Source: Candidatus Gastranaerophilales bacterium HUM_12 (GTDB lineage: Bacteria; Cyanobacteriota; Vampirovibrionia; Gastranaerophilales; Gastranaerophilaceae). From it: a stretch of DNA of 64,000 nt. Within the stretch, counting starts at the first letter, position 1, and every line of letters starts with the position of its first letter. Positions 18,137 to 26,187 of the stretch are shown here, in pieces. The stretch lies in assembly GCA_002102825.1 (NCBI GenBank), contig DABJ01000027.1, positions 42,672 through 106,671 on the forward strand, in the 5' to 3' direction. The translations under genes and the position numbers were made by a program. The notes below the pieces were generated by a model, which ran no database searches, was not told the origin of the DNA, and worked only from the letters and a program-made list of their open reading frames with translations.

Positions 18137-20533
18137 ATGATAAATATTGAAAATATTAGGGATACACTGCAAAATAAAAATTTTGTGATGTTTTTGACGT
18201 CGTTAATTTTTATTGCAGGGGTTAGTTCATATTTTTATGGACCGGCAATTCTTTTTGCTGCTATAGTTACAGTTGGATTGCTTACTTGTTTGTATTTGAA
18301 TTTGTTTAGCTTTAAGAGAGTATTATTTTTAATATTTGTTTTTTATTTTGGATTTTTTATAAGTTTTGTTAAAATAAAAAATTATGATGATTTGTTACCG
18401 CTTGCACCATTAAATACAACTTTTACCGGACGAATTGTCAGTATTCCGAATTCTCCGGAAAAAGATAAAGTAAGATTTTTTATGCAAGTTGATAATGTCG
18501 CAGGAAAAAATGTTGCAGGAAAAACTTTTGTTACAATCTCTACGAATCCAGAAGTTATTGAGCTGTTAAACATTGGAGAAAAAATTTCAATAAATGGAAA
18601 TTTAAGAAGACCATTTTCAGCTTCAAATCCCTCACAATTTGATTATAGTGTGTATCTTAGAAATTTTAATGCTTTTACTGTTTTATATTCTAATGGTGAG
18701 GGGTTGAAGTTTTTAGAAGATAAACCGTCTGTAAAATGGAAATTTTTGCAGAGATTAAATGATACTAGAAATAAAATTCTAAAAACTCATTCAAAATTTT
18801 TGAAAAGTCCAAATCTTGAAATCCTTGGTGGAATTGTCTTTGGTGATGATGCTGTTGCACCTCCAGATTATATAAAAACATCTTTTATCAATTCCGGCTT
18901 GTTACACATTTTAGCGGCTTCTGGCATGAATGTGGCATTTATTTTTTCGTTTTGGTTTGTAATATTAAGATTTTTAAGGATTCCTTATAAGCCAAGAATT
19001 TTGTCAGGCATGCTCTTAATCGTTCTCTATACATTAATGACAGGGCTTGGACCGTCTGTAGTTCGTGCTGCATTGATGTTGCTGTTTGTTTTGACCGGAA
19101 AATTATTAGATAGGGATACTCATAGTGTTTCGCTTCTATCTTTAGTTGCAGTGTTGATGCTGATTTATAACCCTGCATATTTGAATAATGTAAGTTTTCA
19201 ACTATCATTCCTTGTGACTTTTGGTTTAATTACAACTGCAACGATTTTTTCTCAAAAATTGGATAAAGTTCCAGATTGGTTGAAAGCACCTATTCTTATA
19301 CCATTAGTCGCTCAAATATGGATTGCTCCAATTCAAATGTTTTATTTTAATACGTTTAGTTTATATTCAATATTTGCGAATATTTCAACTGTGTGTTTAT
19401 TAAGTGTGATAAGTTTTTGTGGTTTTGTAAGTTCGGTTATTTCAGTAATTACTCCTCTTGCAGATATTACATGCAGGATTTTTGATTTTGGTTTAAATTA
19501 TCTTTTGAATATCTTAGTTTGGATTTCAGATTTCTTTGCAAATCTTCCGCATTGTGTATTACAAACAACTCATCCTAATTTGTTACAATTACTATTTTAT
19601 TATTCTGTTTTGTTAACGGTAACATTTCTTGTCAAATATGAAAAATATAAAGAGTCCATACTTGTTACGATAATTGGGGTGGTAATAATTCTCGGAACAA
19701 CTATTCGTCCGGTTTCGCATAAATTAGAAATTATTGCATTTGATGTGCAAAATGCGGACTCATTTCTTATTAAGACACCACAAAATAAGTATTTTTTTAT
19801 TGATACCGGTAAAGCTCCTTATAAAAGTGGAAATTCGCAAGCAAAAATTATAATGCTTAAATACTTGAAAGACCGAGGAATTAAGGATTTAGAAGGGGTA
19901 ATTGTTACCCATTTTGATAATGACCATTCCGGTGGAACTGTTGATTTTATTGAAAATACGAATATAAAAACTTTGTATCTTAATTCAACAGAAAAAGAAA
20001 CTCAAACTGCAAAGGATATTTTTAATGCGGTTAAAAAATTAAAACAAAATGTTAGAATTGTGAAAAATGAAGACATCATTTATTTTGAACCTAATTTAAC
20101 CTTAAAAACATATAAAGCAAACATTGGTGGAAAAAATCGAAGCAATGAATGTTCAACTGTCATTTTATTGAGTTATGGGAAATTTGATATGCTATTTATG
20201 GGTGATGCCGGTGTTACGTCTTTCAGTCAGTTACAAAAAGATATTCCTCATAATGTAGAAGTTCTAAAAGTTGGTCATCATGGTGGTCCGAGAGTTGTTG
20301 ATTCTCAAATGTTAGAACATCTCGGGAATAGAGTATCACTGATTTCTACCGGTATAAATTATTTTGGGCACCCCAATAAAGGAACTATAGATATTTTGCG
20401 CAATACGGATATTTTAAGAACGGATTTGCTTAATTCTATAAAAATTATGACTGAAGGCAATGAATACAAAATTTATTCTTATGATACCCATGATAAAAGA
20501 TATCAATTCCGAGAAAATTTTTATTCAAAATGA
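18137..20533 (+). CDS. comEC: ComEC/Rec2 DNA-uptake channel
   Basis: 798 residues. An N-terminal DUF4131-type region with membrane helices and an OB-like domain is followed by the competence domain with many membrane helices (HILAASGMNVAFIF, GLGPSVVRAALML, NPAYLNNVSFQLSFLVTFG). The C-terminal third (from about residue 530) is a metallo-beta-lactamase domain with VTHFDNDHSGGT and KVGHHGG. It transports single-stranded DNA across the inner membrane during transformation. Full length with all three parts. Pairs with divergent pilT; recO follows pilT. Confidence 0.94.
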   Translation: MINIENIRDTLQNKNFVMFLTSLIFIAGVSSYFYGPAILFAAIVTVGLLTCLYLNLFSFKRVLFLIFVFYFGFFISFVKIKNYDDLLPLAPLNTTFTGRIVSIPNSPEKDKVRFFMQVDNVAGKNVAGKTFVTISTNPEVIELLNIGEKISINGNLRRPFSASNPSQFDYSVYLRNFNAFTVLYSNGEGLKFLEDKPSVKWKFLQRLNDTRNKILKTHSKFLKSPNLEILGGIVFGDDAVAPPDYIKTSFINSGLLHILAASGMNVAFIFSFWFVILRFLRIPYKPRILSGMLLIVLYTLMTGLGPSVVRAALMLLFVLTGKLLDRDTHSVSLLSLVAVLMLIYNPAYLNNVSFQLSFLVTFGLITTATIFSQKLDKVPDWLKAPILIPLVAQIWIAPIQMFYFNTFSLYSIFANISTVCLLSVISFCGFVSSVISVITPLADITCRIFDFGLNYLLNILVWISDFFANLPHCVLQTTHPNLLQLLFYYSVLLTVTFLVKYEKYKESILVTIIGVVIILGTTIRPVSHKLEIIAFDVQNADSFLIKTPQNKYFFIDTGKAPYKSGNSQAKIIMLKYLKDRGIKDLEGVIVTHFDNDHSGGTVDFIENTNIKTLYLNSTEKETQTAKDIFNAVKKLKQNVRIVKNEDIIYFEPNLTLKTYKANIGGKNRSNECSTVILLSYGKFDMLFMGDAGVTSFSQLQKDIPHNVEVLKVGHHGGPRVVDSQMLEHLGNRVSLISTGINYFGHPNKGTIDILRNTDILRTDLLNSIKIMTEGNEYKIYSYDTHDKRYQFRENFYSK

Positions 20534-20656
20534 TATTAGAAAAACATTAAAACTTGACATAATTATCGTAAATTTTACACTAATTGTTAAGCAACTCAAA
20601 TCCCCTCATATCAAGTGTTTTGTAGGTTGTAAAAATCTCAAAAAGTAACCTAGGGG

Positions 20657-20684
20657 TTGAAATTTTAAATTTTTGTAATATAAT
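20657..20684 (+). promoter_or_regulatory. Sigma-70-type promoter for the lytic transglycosylase
   Basis: TTGAAA (20657-20662), 16-base spacer, TATAAT (20679-20684). The start codon is about 100 bases downstream. The leader between them contains two small hairpins (TTCG-AAAAAA-CGAA and CTTA-N8-TAAG, about 20700-20733) of unknown role. Confidence 0.6.
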
Positions 20685-20782
20685 GGGTGTATAAAACATT
20701 CGAAAAAACGAAAGTCTTATAAAAACGTAAGAGCAAAAAGTAGTTTTTGAGAATTTTCAATTTACAACTAGAGGATTACATT

Positions 20783-21466
20783 TTGAAAAAATTATTACTA
20801 TTCACTATTGCATTAGTGTTCATGTGTTGTACACAAGTGCAGGCGGCCAATGTAAATACAGTAAAGGCAGCGATAGTAAAACATTCTATCGAAATGGGTG
20901 TAGATCCAGCAATTACACTTAGTATTGCGAAAACAGAATCAGGTTTTAGACACGAAGCAAGAAGTTCTCACGGTGCTGTAGGTGTCTTTCAACTTATGCC
21001 TTCCACTGCAAGAAGAATGGGATTAAACCCATATTCTCTTGATGATAACATCAAAGGTGGAATCATGTATTACAAGTCAATGTACAAAATGTTTGGATCA
21101 ATGGAATTAGCTTTAGCAGCTTATAATGCAGGTCCTGCAAATGTTAAAAAATATCGTGCAGTTCCTCCTTATAAGGAAACAAAAAGATTTGTAGCCGGTA
21201 TTATGTCTGATTACAATCATTTTAAAGCTCATCCAGATCCTGCAATGATTGCAGTTAAAAAACCAACACCGGTTGCTAACCGTACTGTAGTTGCAGTTCA
21301 AACTCCAAAGGTTCCGGCAGGTGCAGCTAAGATGGTTGCTAAAGCTCCAGTGAAGTCAGCTCCATTACCGGTTTCTAGATTTGAAGAAGCTAGAAAGGTT
21401 AACGCTCAAATGATTAAAGCAATGCCTATGGAAGGTGAACTTAAATCTCAATCAGTTGCAATTTAA
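20783..21466 (+). CDS. Exported lytic transglycosylase (SLT, GH23-like)
   Basis: 227 residues from a TTG start at 20783, chosen because it gives a proper signal peptide (KKLLLFTIALVFMCCTQVQA) and has AGAGGA eight bases upstream; no ATG does. The SLT domain has SIAKTESGF with the catalytic glutamate (E52), HGAVGVFQLMPSTARRMG and LAAYNAGPANVKKY. It cleaves peptidoglycan glycan strands to 1,6-anhydro products. The C-terminal tail is rich in Ala, Pro, Val and Lys. A strong promoter and terminator make it a single-gene unit. Confidence 0.9.
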   Translation: MKKLLLFTIALVFMCCTQVQAANVNTVKAAIVKHSIEMGVDPAITLSIAKTESGFRHEARSSHGAVGVFQLMPSTARRMGLNPYSLDDNIKGGIMYYKSMYKMFGSMELALAAYNAGPANVKKYRAVPPYKETKRFVAGIMSDYNHFKAHPDPAMIAVKKPTPVANRTVVAVQTPKVPAGAAKMVAKAPVKSAPLPVSRFEEARKVNAQMIKAMPMEGELKSQSVAI

Positions 21467-21488
21467 TTTTTGGTTATGAATGTTAAAA

Positions 21489-21521
21489 ATAGATGAGCCT
21501 TATGACTCATCTATTTTTTTA
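21489..21521 (+). terminator. Intrinsic terminator after the lytic transglycosylase
   Basis: AATAGATGAG (21489-21498) pairs with CTCATCTATT (21506-21515), followed by a run of T. The 250 bases from here to the next gene (21522-21772) are very AT-rich; I see no gene or clear promoter consensus in them. Confidence 0.85.
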
Positions 21522-21772
21522 TCAAATGTTTATGTTTTATTATAATTTTGTACCTTAAAAATACGGCAAAGCCTTGTTTAATAATATATTGTAAAAAATA
21601 TTTTAGTAAATTAATCTCAAAAATTTCTTATTTTTATTCTGTTAATATTTGTAAAATTATTCACTAGGACTAGTTAAATAGTATTATATTTTTTACCCAT
21701 TTGTGGTATATATAAATTGTACATAAATGAATTATATTATATTTATTATAGTTCAGTAGATTGGAGGAAAAA

Positions 21773-23497
21773 ATGGCAGTAGGTCAATTCGTTTTTATGT
21801 TACACAGTCACCTACCTTACTATAGAAAAGCAGGCATGTGGCCGTTCGGTGAAGAAAACCTTTATGAATGTATGGCAGAAACATACGTTCCGCTTCTTAA
21901 TGCAATTTCAGAATTATATGATGAAGGCATAAAAGCGAAATTAACTGTAGGTATTACACCTATTTTGGCTGAACAGTTGAATGATGAACACTTGAAACAA
22001 GGGTTTGTTGAATACTTAGATTCCAGAATTAAAAGTGTATCTAAAGATTTGGACAGATATCCTGATCCAAAAGTTCCTCATTCTCAACATTTGAAATATT
22101 TAGCAAAATATTACTTTGATTGGTTTAACAATATTAAAGATTCTTTTGTTAACAAATATCATATGGATTTGATTTCAGCATTCAAGAAGTTCCAAGATTT
22201 GGGATGTATAGAAATCACAACTTCCGGTGCTACACACGGTTTTTCTCCATTACTTGCAACAGATAACAATTTAAATGCTCAATTCAAAATTGGTTCTGAT
22301 ACAACAAAAAGATTATTTGGCAAAAAGGCAAAAGGTTGTTGGTTGCCAGAATGTGCATATCGTCAAGGTTATGAATATATTGGTAAAGATGGTCAAAAAC
22401 ATTGGAGACCGGCGATTGAGGTTACTCTTCAAAACAATGACATTGAATACTTCTTTACAGAATCTCATGTTATTGAGGGTGGAAATTCAATCGGTTGTCG
22501 CCGTGTAGTTGGTGTTTACGGAAATATTGAATATATTCCATTACCTGATAGGGAACCAACCGGGTATGATACATATTCTGCTTACTGGTTACCTGATGCA
22601 CAGGTTGCTGTTATGGGTAGGAATGACAGAGCTGGTTACCAAGTTTGGTCTGCTGCTGATGGTTACCCAGGAGATGGTTGTTTCAGGGAATTCCACAAAA
22701 AAGATGACAAATCCGGTATGAATTATTGGAGAATTACTTCACCTAAAACTGATTTAGGGGATAAAATGCTTTATGACCCGGTTTTGGCATTGAATAAAAT
22801 TAATGAAAATTCGGATCATTATACTACAATGCTTTACCACTTGTTGAATGACTACAAAAATTCTCACAACGGTAAAGAAGGCTTGATTATGGTATCATTT
22901 GACACCGAGTTATTCGGGCACTGGTGGTTTGAGGGTATTGAATTTATTAAACAAGTTATTAAAAAGTTTAATCAATATCTTCCACAAGTTGAAAGAATGA
23001 CTGCAGGTGAATATTTGCATGCTCACCCTCCTACAGAAGCAATTCAAATTCCGGAATCTTCTTGGGGACAAGGTGGACACTTCTATGTATGGAATAACCA
23101 CTTAACTGAATGGATGTGGCCGATTATCCACTCTTGTGAAAAACGTATTACATCTATTGCAGATAAATATCCAAATATTCCAGATGATAAATTATTGCAT
23201 AGAGCATTGAATCAATTAGCTAGAGAAAATCTACTATTGCAAAGTTCAGATTGGCCATTCTTGATTACCACATGGCAGGCTAAAGACTATGCAACAGACA
23301 GATTTAGAGAACATGTTGATAGATTTGAAGAGATTGCTGACATGATTGAAAGCGGCAATATTGATAATGCTGAATTGGAAAAAATTGAAAGCATTGATAA
23401 CTGCTTCCCTGTGATTGATTATCGTGTATATCAATCAATTGAAGAAGGTGTAATTCCGCAACAATCTAAAAAGTTAGCACCTTTATATAAAGATTAG
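21773..23497 (+). CDS. GH57 1,4-alpha-glucan branching enzyme
   Basis: 574 residues. N-terminal FVFMLHSHLPYYRKAGMWPFGEE is the HxHxP-type strand of GH57. The nucleophile region is WLPECAYRQGYE (E near 193) and the acid/base region is SFDTELFGHWWFEG (D near 377), both as in GH57 branching enzymes. It adds alpha-1,6 branches to glycogen made by GlgA (3819). I chose ATG 21773, after GGAGG; the in-frame TTG at 21761 overlaps that site. GH57 enzymes of other specificity exist, but the FGHWWFEG motif and length favour branching. Confidence 0.88.
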   Translation: MAVGQFVFMLHSHLPYYRKAGMWPFGEENLYECMAETYVPLLNAISELYDEGIKAKLTVGITPILAEQLNDEHLKQGFVEYLDSRIKSVSKDLDRYPDPKVPHSQHLKYLAKYYFDWFNNIKDSFVNKYHMDLISAFKKFQDLGCIEITTSGATHGFSPLLATDNNLNAQFKIGSDTTKRLFGKKAKGCWLPECAYRQGYEYIGKDGQKHWRPAIEVTLQNNDIEYFFTESHVIEGGNSIGCRRVVGVYGNIEYIPLPDREPTGYDTYSAYWLPDAQVAVMGRNDRAGYQVWSAADGYPGDGCFREFHKKDDKSGMNYWRITSPKTDLGDKMLYDPVLALNKINENSDHYTTMLYHLLNDYKNSHNGKEGLIMVSFDTELFGHWWFEGIEFIKQVIKKFNQYLPQVERMTAGEYLHAHPPTEAIQIPESSWGQGGHFYVWNNHLTEWMWPIIHSCEKRITSIADKYPNIPDDKLLHRALNQLARENLLLQSSDWPFLITTWQAKDYATDRFREHVDRFEEIADMIESGNIDNAELEKIESIDNCFPVIDYRVYQSIEEGVIPQQSKKLAPLYKD

Positions 23498-23527
23498 ACA
23501 TAAATAATATTTTACAATTCATTTTAC

Positions 23528-23558
23528 AAGCCTTAGCTCAAAAAGCCAAGGCTTTTTA
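23528..23558. terminator. Terminator between convergent genes
   Basis: AAGCCTTAGCT (23528-23538) pairs with AGCCAAGGCTT (23543-23553) with one mismatch, followed by T-rich sequence. It ends the branching-enzyme transcript and overlaps the 3' end of the convergent gene at 23556. Confidence 0.7.
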
Positions 23559-24407
23559 TTTTAAATCAAGAAATTTTCGGTTTTTGTTTGGGTAAATAAG
23601 TTGCGGATATTTATTTATTATCTTTTCTAAGTCTTCATTACTAATAGGAATTTCTTTTGCAGGTTCGTAAATAGTTTTTTTGATCCCTTTTACTCTAAAG
23701 AATTTACCTCTTGTGTTTCTGTAATCTCGAAGCATGTTTTCGGCAAAATCACATTTTCCACTCCACGCATCAACAATGATTGATTTTGGGTGAAAATATC
23801 CTTTTTCAATTGGAACATTAGGTGGATTTATAAGACAAACTGAATGGTCTATTTTCTTTTCTTTTCCATTTACGAGATTGTACATGTGAATTCTAGACAC
23901 ATTTTTAACCCCATTCAATTTAAGAACAATTTCGGAAAGCATTGCATCTTCCAGACAATTACCTATTTTTTCTTTCTCTAAGTAACTAAGCATTTCCATT
24001 GTTGGAGAATCTTTTTTAAGGTTTTCTTTTTTAAAACAGTTTTTTCTGAGTCCTATCAATTGATAAATTTTGTCATAAATATGTTTTTTTATTTTGAATT
24101 TCTTTTTATTTTCTTTAGAGAGGAATAAGTAATGGACGAAATCTTCAACTTTTTCTAACATCGTTTTGGAAGAACGACGTTTGTTAATTGTGGGTGTTTG
24201 TTCAAGTAAATCCATTACTTGTCCAAGATTGTTAGGACGGGTAGAACATAAATTATTGCTTTTCAAATAAGAAATGATACCCTCTTGATGTTTAGTTGTC
24301 GAGAAGTGTGGGAATGTTGAATTGACAATGTGAGAAACCCATTGAGCATCTTTGATTTGAGAACAACGGGAGGTAAAACTTTGACTTGTTGTGTTTCTAA
24401 GTTCCAT
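23556..24407 (-). CDS. Papain-like (C-H-D) cysteine-enzyme-like protein with N-terminal FTS tag
   Basis: 283 residues, no signal peptide. The start MELRNTTSQSFTSRC carries the tag (F11-T-S). The C-terminal half shows a candidate papain/transglutaminase-type triad in the right order: IGNCLEDA (C151), IDHSVCLIN (H188) and IIVDAWSG (D213). This spacing recalls effector cysteine proteases and transglutaminase-like folds. The middle is lysine-rich and helical. Single gene on this strand, convergent with the branching enzyme. Catalytic class is inferred from motif order only. Confidence 0.6.
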   Translation of the reverse strand: MELRNTTSQSFTSRCSQIKDAQWVSHIVNSTFPHFSTTKHQEGIISYLKSNNLCSTRPNNLGQVMDLLEQTPTINKRRSSKTMLEKVEDFVHYLFLSKENKKKFKIKKHIYDKIYQLIGLRKNCFKKENLKKDSPTMEMLSYLEKEKIGNCLEDAMLSEIVLKLNGVKNVSRIHMYNLVNGKEKKIDHSVCLINPPNVPIEKGYFHPKSIIVDAWSGKCDFAENMLRDYRNTRGKFFRVKGIKKTIYEPAKEIPISNEDLEKIINKYPQLIYPNKNRKFLDLK

Positions 24408-24493
24408 AGATTGATAAAGAAAGCTAAAAATAATAATTGATTGAATTTGCGACTATATTTACAAATATTAATGAAAATTTTTCAAAAAAGTTC

Positions 24494-24521
24494 TTGCAAT
24501 TTTTTTTTTAGCACATATAAT
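24494..24521 (+). promoter_or_regulatory. Promoter of tRNA-Asp
   Basis: TTGCAA (24494-24499), 16-base spacer containing a long T run, TATAAT (24516-24521). The tRNA begins 22 bases downstream. Confidence 0.75.
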
Positions 24522-24542
24522 AAAGAAGTAGCCAAAACATCT

Positions 24543-24620
24543 GGGAGCGTAGCTCAGTTTGGTTAGAGCGCATGCCTGTCACGCATGAGGTCGCGAGTTC
24601 GAGCCTCGTCGTTCCCGCCA
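24543..24620 (+). tRNA. tRNA-Asp (anticodon GTC)
   Basis: Complete cloverleaf: acceptor GGGAGCG/CGTTCCC with one G-U pair, D arm at 24552-24569, anticodon stem CATGC/GCATG around loop CTGTCAC (anticodon GTC, 24578-24580), T arm with TTCGAGC loop, discriminator G and encoded CCA. Its last 16 bases plus TT recur 184 bases downstream. Confidence 0.95.
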
Positions 24621-24626
24621 TTATAA

Positions 24627-24650
24627 AAGAACCCTTTGAGGGTTCTTTTT
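24627..24650 (+). terminator. Terminator of tRNA-Asp
   Basis: AAGAACCCT (24627-24635) pairs with AGGGTTCTT (24639-24647) around TTG, followed by T residues. Confidence 0.85.
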
Positions 24651-24656
24651 GTTTTT

Positions 24657-24806
24657 AAACGACTCGGCTCTTTTCGCCGGTCTTGGATTTGCTCCACGCT
24701 CCCAGAGTTCCGCAATAGCAACACGGTTGCAGTTTGCTCCATCTGCTCGCTATCCGGACTAACTTCGTGTCGTCCGTCCGCAAATCCGCTCGTCGTTCCC
24801 GCCATT
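24657..24806. repeat. GC-rich element ending in a copy of the tRNA-Asp 3' end
   Basis: About 57% GC over 24661-24780 against about one third around it. Its right end (24789-24806) repeats exactly 18 bases of the tRNA 3' end (24605-24622, CTCGTCGTTCCCGCCATT). Inside, ACGCTCCCAG (24696-24705) is the reverse complement of the tRNA 5' end with its flank (24541-24550), and GGATTTGC (24685-24692) is inverted at 24780-24787. It could be an integration scar at the tRNA, a mobile extragenic repeat or a structured RNA. No integrase gene is in the window. The long minus-strand frame across it is the usual false frame antisense to a tRNA. Confidence 0.6.
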
Positions 24807-24807
24807 T

Positions 24808-24834
24808 AAAGAGACTTTTAAGAGTCTCTTTTTT
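24808..24834 (+). terminator. Second terminator after the duplicated tRNA end
   Basis: AAAGAGACT (24808-24816) pairs with AGTCTCTTT (24823-24831), then T residues. It directly follows the duplicated tRNA 3' end, as the first terminator follows the true tRNA. The rest of the gap up to 25093 holds the repeats described separately and no gene. Confidence 0.75.
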
Positions 24835-24837
24835 AGT

Positions 24838-24863
24838 GCAAATTTTTTGTGTGTAATATGTGG
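24838..24863 (+). repeat. 26-bp direct repeat, copy 1 (flanks the ADP-ribosyltransferase-like gene)
   Basis: Positions 24838-24863 are identical over 26 bases to 26078-26103, same orientation; the core is TTTTTTGTGTGTAATATGTG. The two copies bracket 1.2 kb containing one gene (25094-25939). Confidence 0.8.
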
Positions 24864-24920
24864 TGTATTTTATTGAGTGGTTTGGTTATAACAGATGGTG
24901 CGATTTTTTCGGGTAATTGG

Positions 24921-24940
24921 CTTTGTGTGCGAGTTTGAGG
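24921..24940 (+). repeat. 20-bp dispersed repeat, copy 1
   Basis: CTTTGTGTGCGAGTTTGAGG is found here and again, exactly, at 37121-37140. In both places it lies 150-210 bases beyond the 3' end of a minus-strand accessory gene. Its last 11 bases (CGAGTTTGAGG) also occur at 39530-39540. Confidence 0.7.
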
Positions 24941-25093
24941 GGGCGGAAATAATCAAACCATGTGTTATTTTACAATAACAGTGGAGATGTTTTTTGTAAA
25001 TTTGCTTTATGAGCGCGTTTTACGGTTATGAAACATCAAACTATATATAAGTCAAAATGGTCGAAAGCGGAGATTTTGTGGATATTTCCTCTT

Positions 25094-25939
25094 TTAAAGC
25101 GGTATTTTAGGAATATATTCAAGCACAACATGTTTATATGGGAAAGAGCCAATAACATTACCTGTCAGATAATCTAGTTTTTCAAGGAATCTCGTATCTT
25201 TTGATATTAACTTATATTTAGATAATGCCGGAAATACAACTTCTCCACCATGTTCCATATTTGATGATATTTGCGAACCTTTAGGTATTCTATATTCTAT
25301 TAACATAGGCTCAAATGCAATCTTTCCTTCAACATTATATGGAGTGCAAAGATATTGCTTAGTTCCTAATTTATCGTGAGCAGCGTAAGCGAAACCTCTT
25401 GTTGGAACTATTGTATCACCAATTTTAGCCGCATTTATTACATCAAAATCTTGTCTTGCAGTTCCTATGCGTCGCACTACCCCTCTATAAGCAACACAAT
25501 CTCTTGGTTGTGGAGTTAGTTTTGTAAAATTTACATTAGTATCCAGTAAATCTATAATTTGTTCATTATAATATGCCACTCTCTTATCATAGAGTTCTTT
25601 ATATTTGTTGGGATTTTTCTCTTTAAAGTGCTCTATGCCTTTAAGACGGCTTTCTAATGTATCATTATAAAAACCATTAACCGCATGAAAATCATGATGA
25701 CCGATTACCTCAGTTTTTCCATTTTTGCAATATGGTCTAACATAGCCTGCTGGCGGTGGGCTCCACCATGATTCAACTTTTTTTACAAAGGTATCTGTTT
25801 TTAGTTCAGATGCATATTTTAGTCCGTTTAACTTAGCAGGTTTAGTTGGTTTTGTTTGTAAAACACTAGTTTTACCTACAGTTTTTACCCAAGAAACAGT
25901 TCTTTCTGCTAAATTTATTCCAACTTTTCCAAATCCCAT
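25094..25939 (-). CDS. ADP-ribosyltransferase-like protein (VIP2/ExoS-type fold)
   Basis: 281 residues. I chose ATG 25939, after AAAGGGG; a longer frame reaches back to 26119 but its extra part is encoded by the direct repeat and lacks a ribosome site. The C-terminal half follows the R-S-E ADP-ribosyltransferase layout: VAYRGV (R152), IGDTIVPTRGFAYAAHD at the FxSTS position (S-T-S replaced by A-Y-A-A), IEYRIPKGSQI, and GGEVVFPALSKYKLIS (E233 before VxxP). The missing STS could mean altered or lost activity. No signal peptide and no clear tag. It is bracketed by a 26-bp direct repeat beside tRNA-Asp. Toxin or effector role is inference. Confidence 0.6.
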   Translation of the reverse strand: MGFGKVGINLAERTVSWVKTVGKTSVLQTKPTKPAKLNGLKYASELKTDTFVKKVESWWSPPPAGYVRPYCKNGKTEVIGHHDFHAVNGFYNDTLESRLKGIEHFKEKNPNKYKELYDKRVAYYNEQIIDLLDTNVNFTKLTPQPRDCVAYRGVVRRIGTARQDFDVINAAKIGDTIVPTRGFAYAAHDKLGTKQYLCTPYNVEGKIAFEPMLIEYRIPKGSQISSNMEHGGEVVFPALSKYKLISKDTRFLEKLDYLTGNVIGSFPYKHVVLEYIPKIPL

Positions 25940-26077
25940 ATAAACCCCTTTAATTTCCTCTGATATTAATATAAAGTATTTTATAACCCCAAAATTGCTT
26001 TTTTTATTAAAGAATCTTAATATACTAGAGTACTCAAACTCTCTGTTAAAAATAATCAAATCACCTGTTTCTTTACA

Positions 26078-26103
26078 GCAAATTTTTTGTGTGTAATATG
26101 TGG
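26078..26103 (+). repeat. 26-bp direct repeat, copy 2
   Basis: Exact copy of 24838-24863. It lies upstream of the ADP-ribosyltransferase-like gene. The 248-base gap 25940-26187 holds only this repeat and AT-rich sequence. Confidence 0.8.
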
Positions 26104-26187
26104 GTAATGAAAAATTCAAAACTTAATCGCAAGGATGTGCATAGCATTGAGTTGTTGTTATTTTTGAATGCCCTGGCAAACAGTTTT

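Noticed and set aside
24563..24805. An 80-residue minus-strand frame across tRNA-Asp ending in DEARTRDLMRDRHAL
   Set aside because: This is the well-known false protein antisense to a tRNA. It has no ribosome site and its sequence follows the tRNA and the GC-rich element.
25940..26119. Extended N-terminus for the ADP-ribosyltransferase-like protein
   Set aside because: The extra 60 residues are read from the direct repeat and AT-rich sequence, with the only good ribosome site at the internal ATG 25939.
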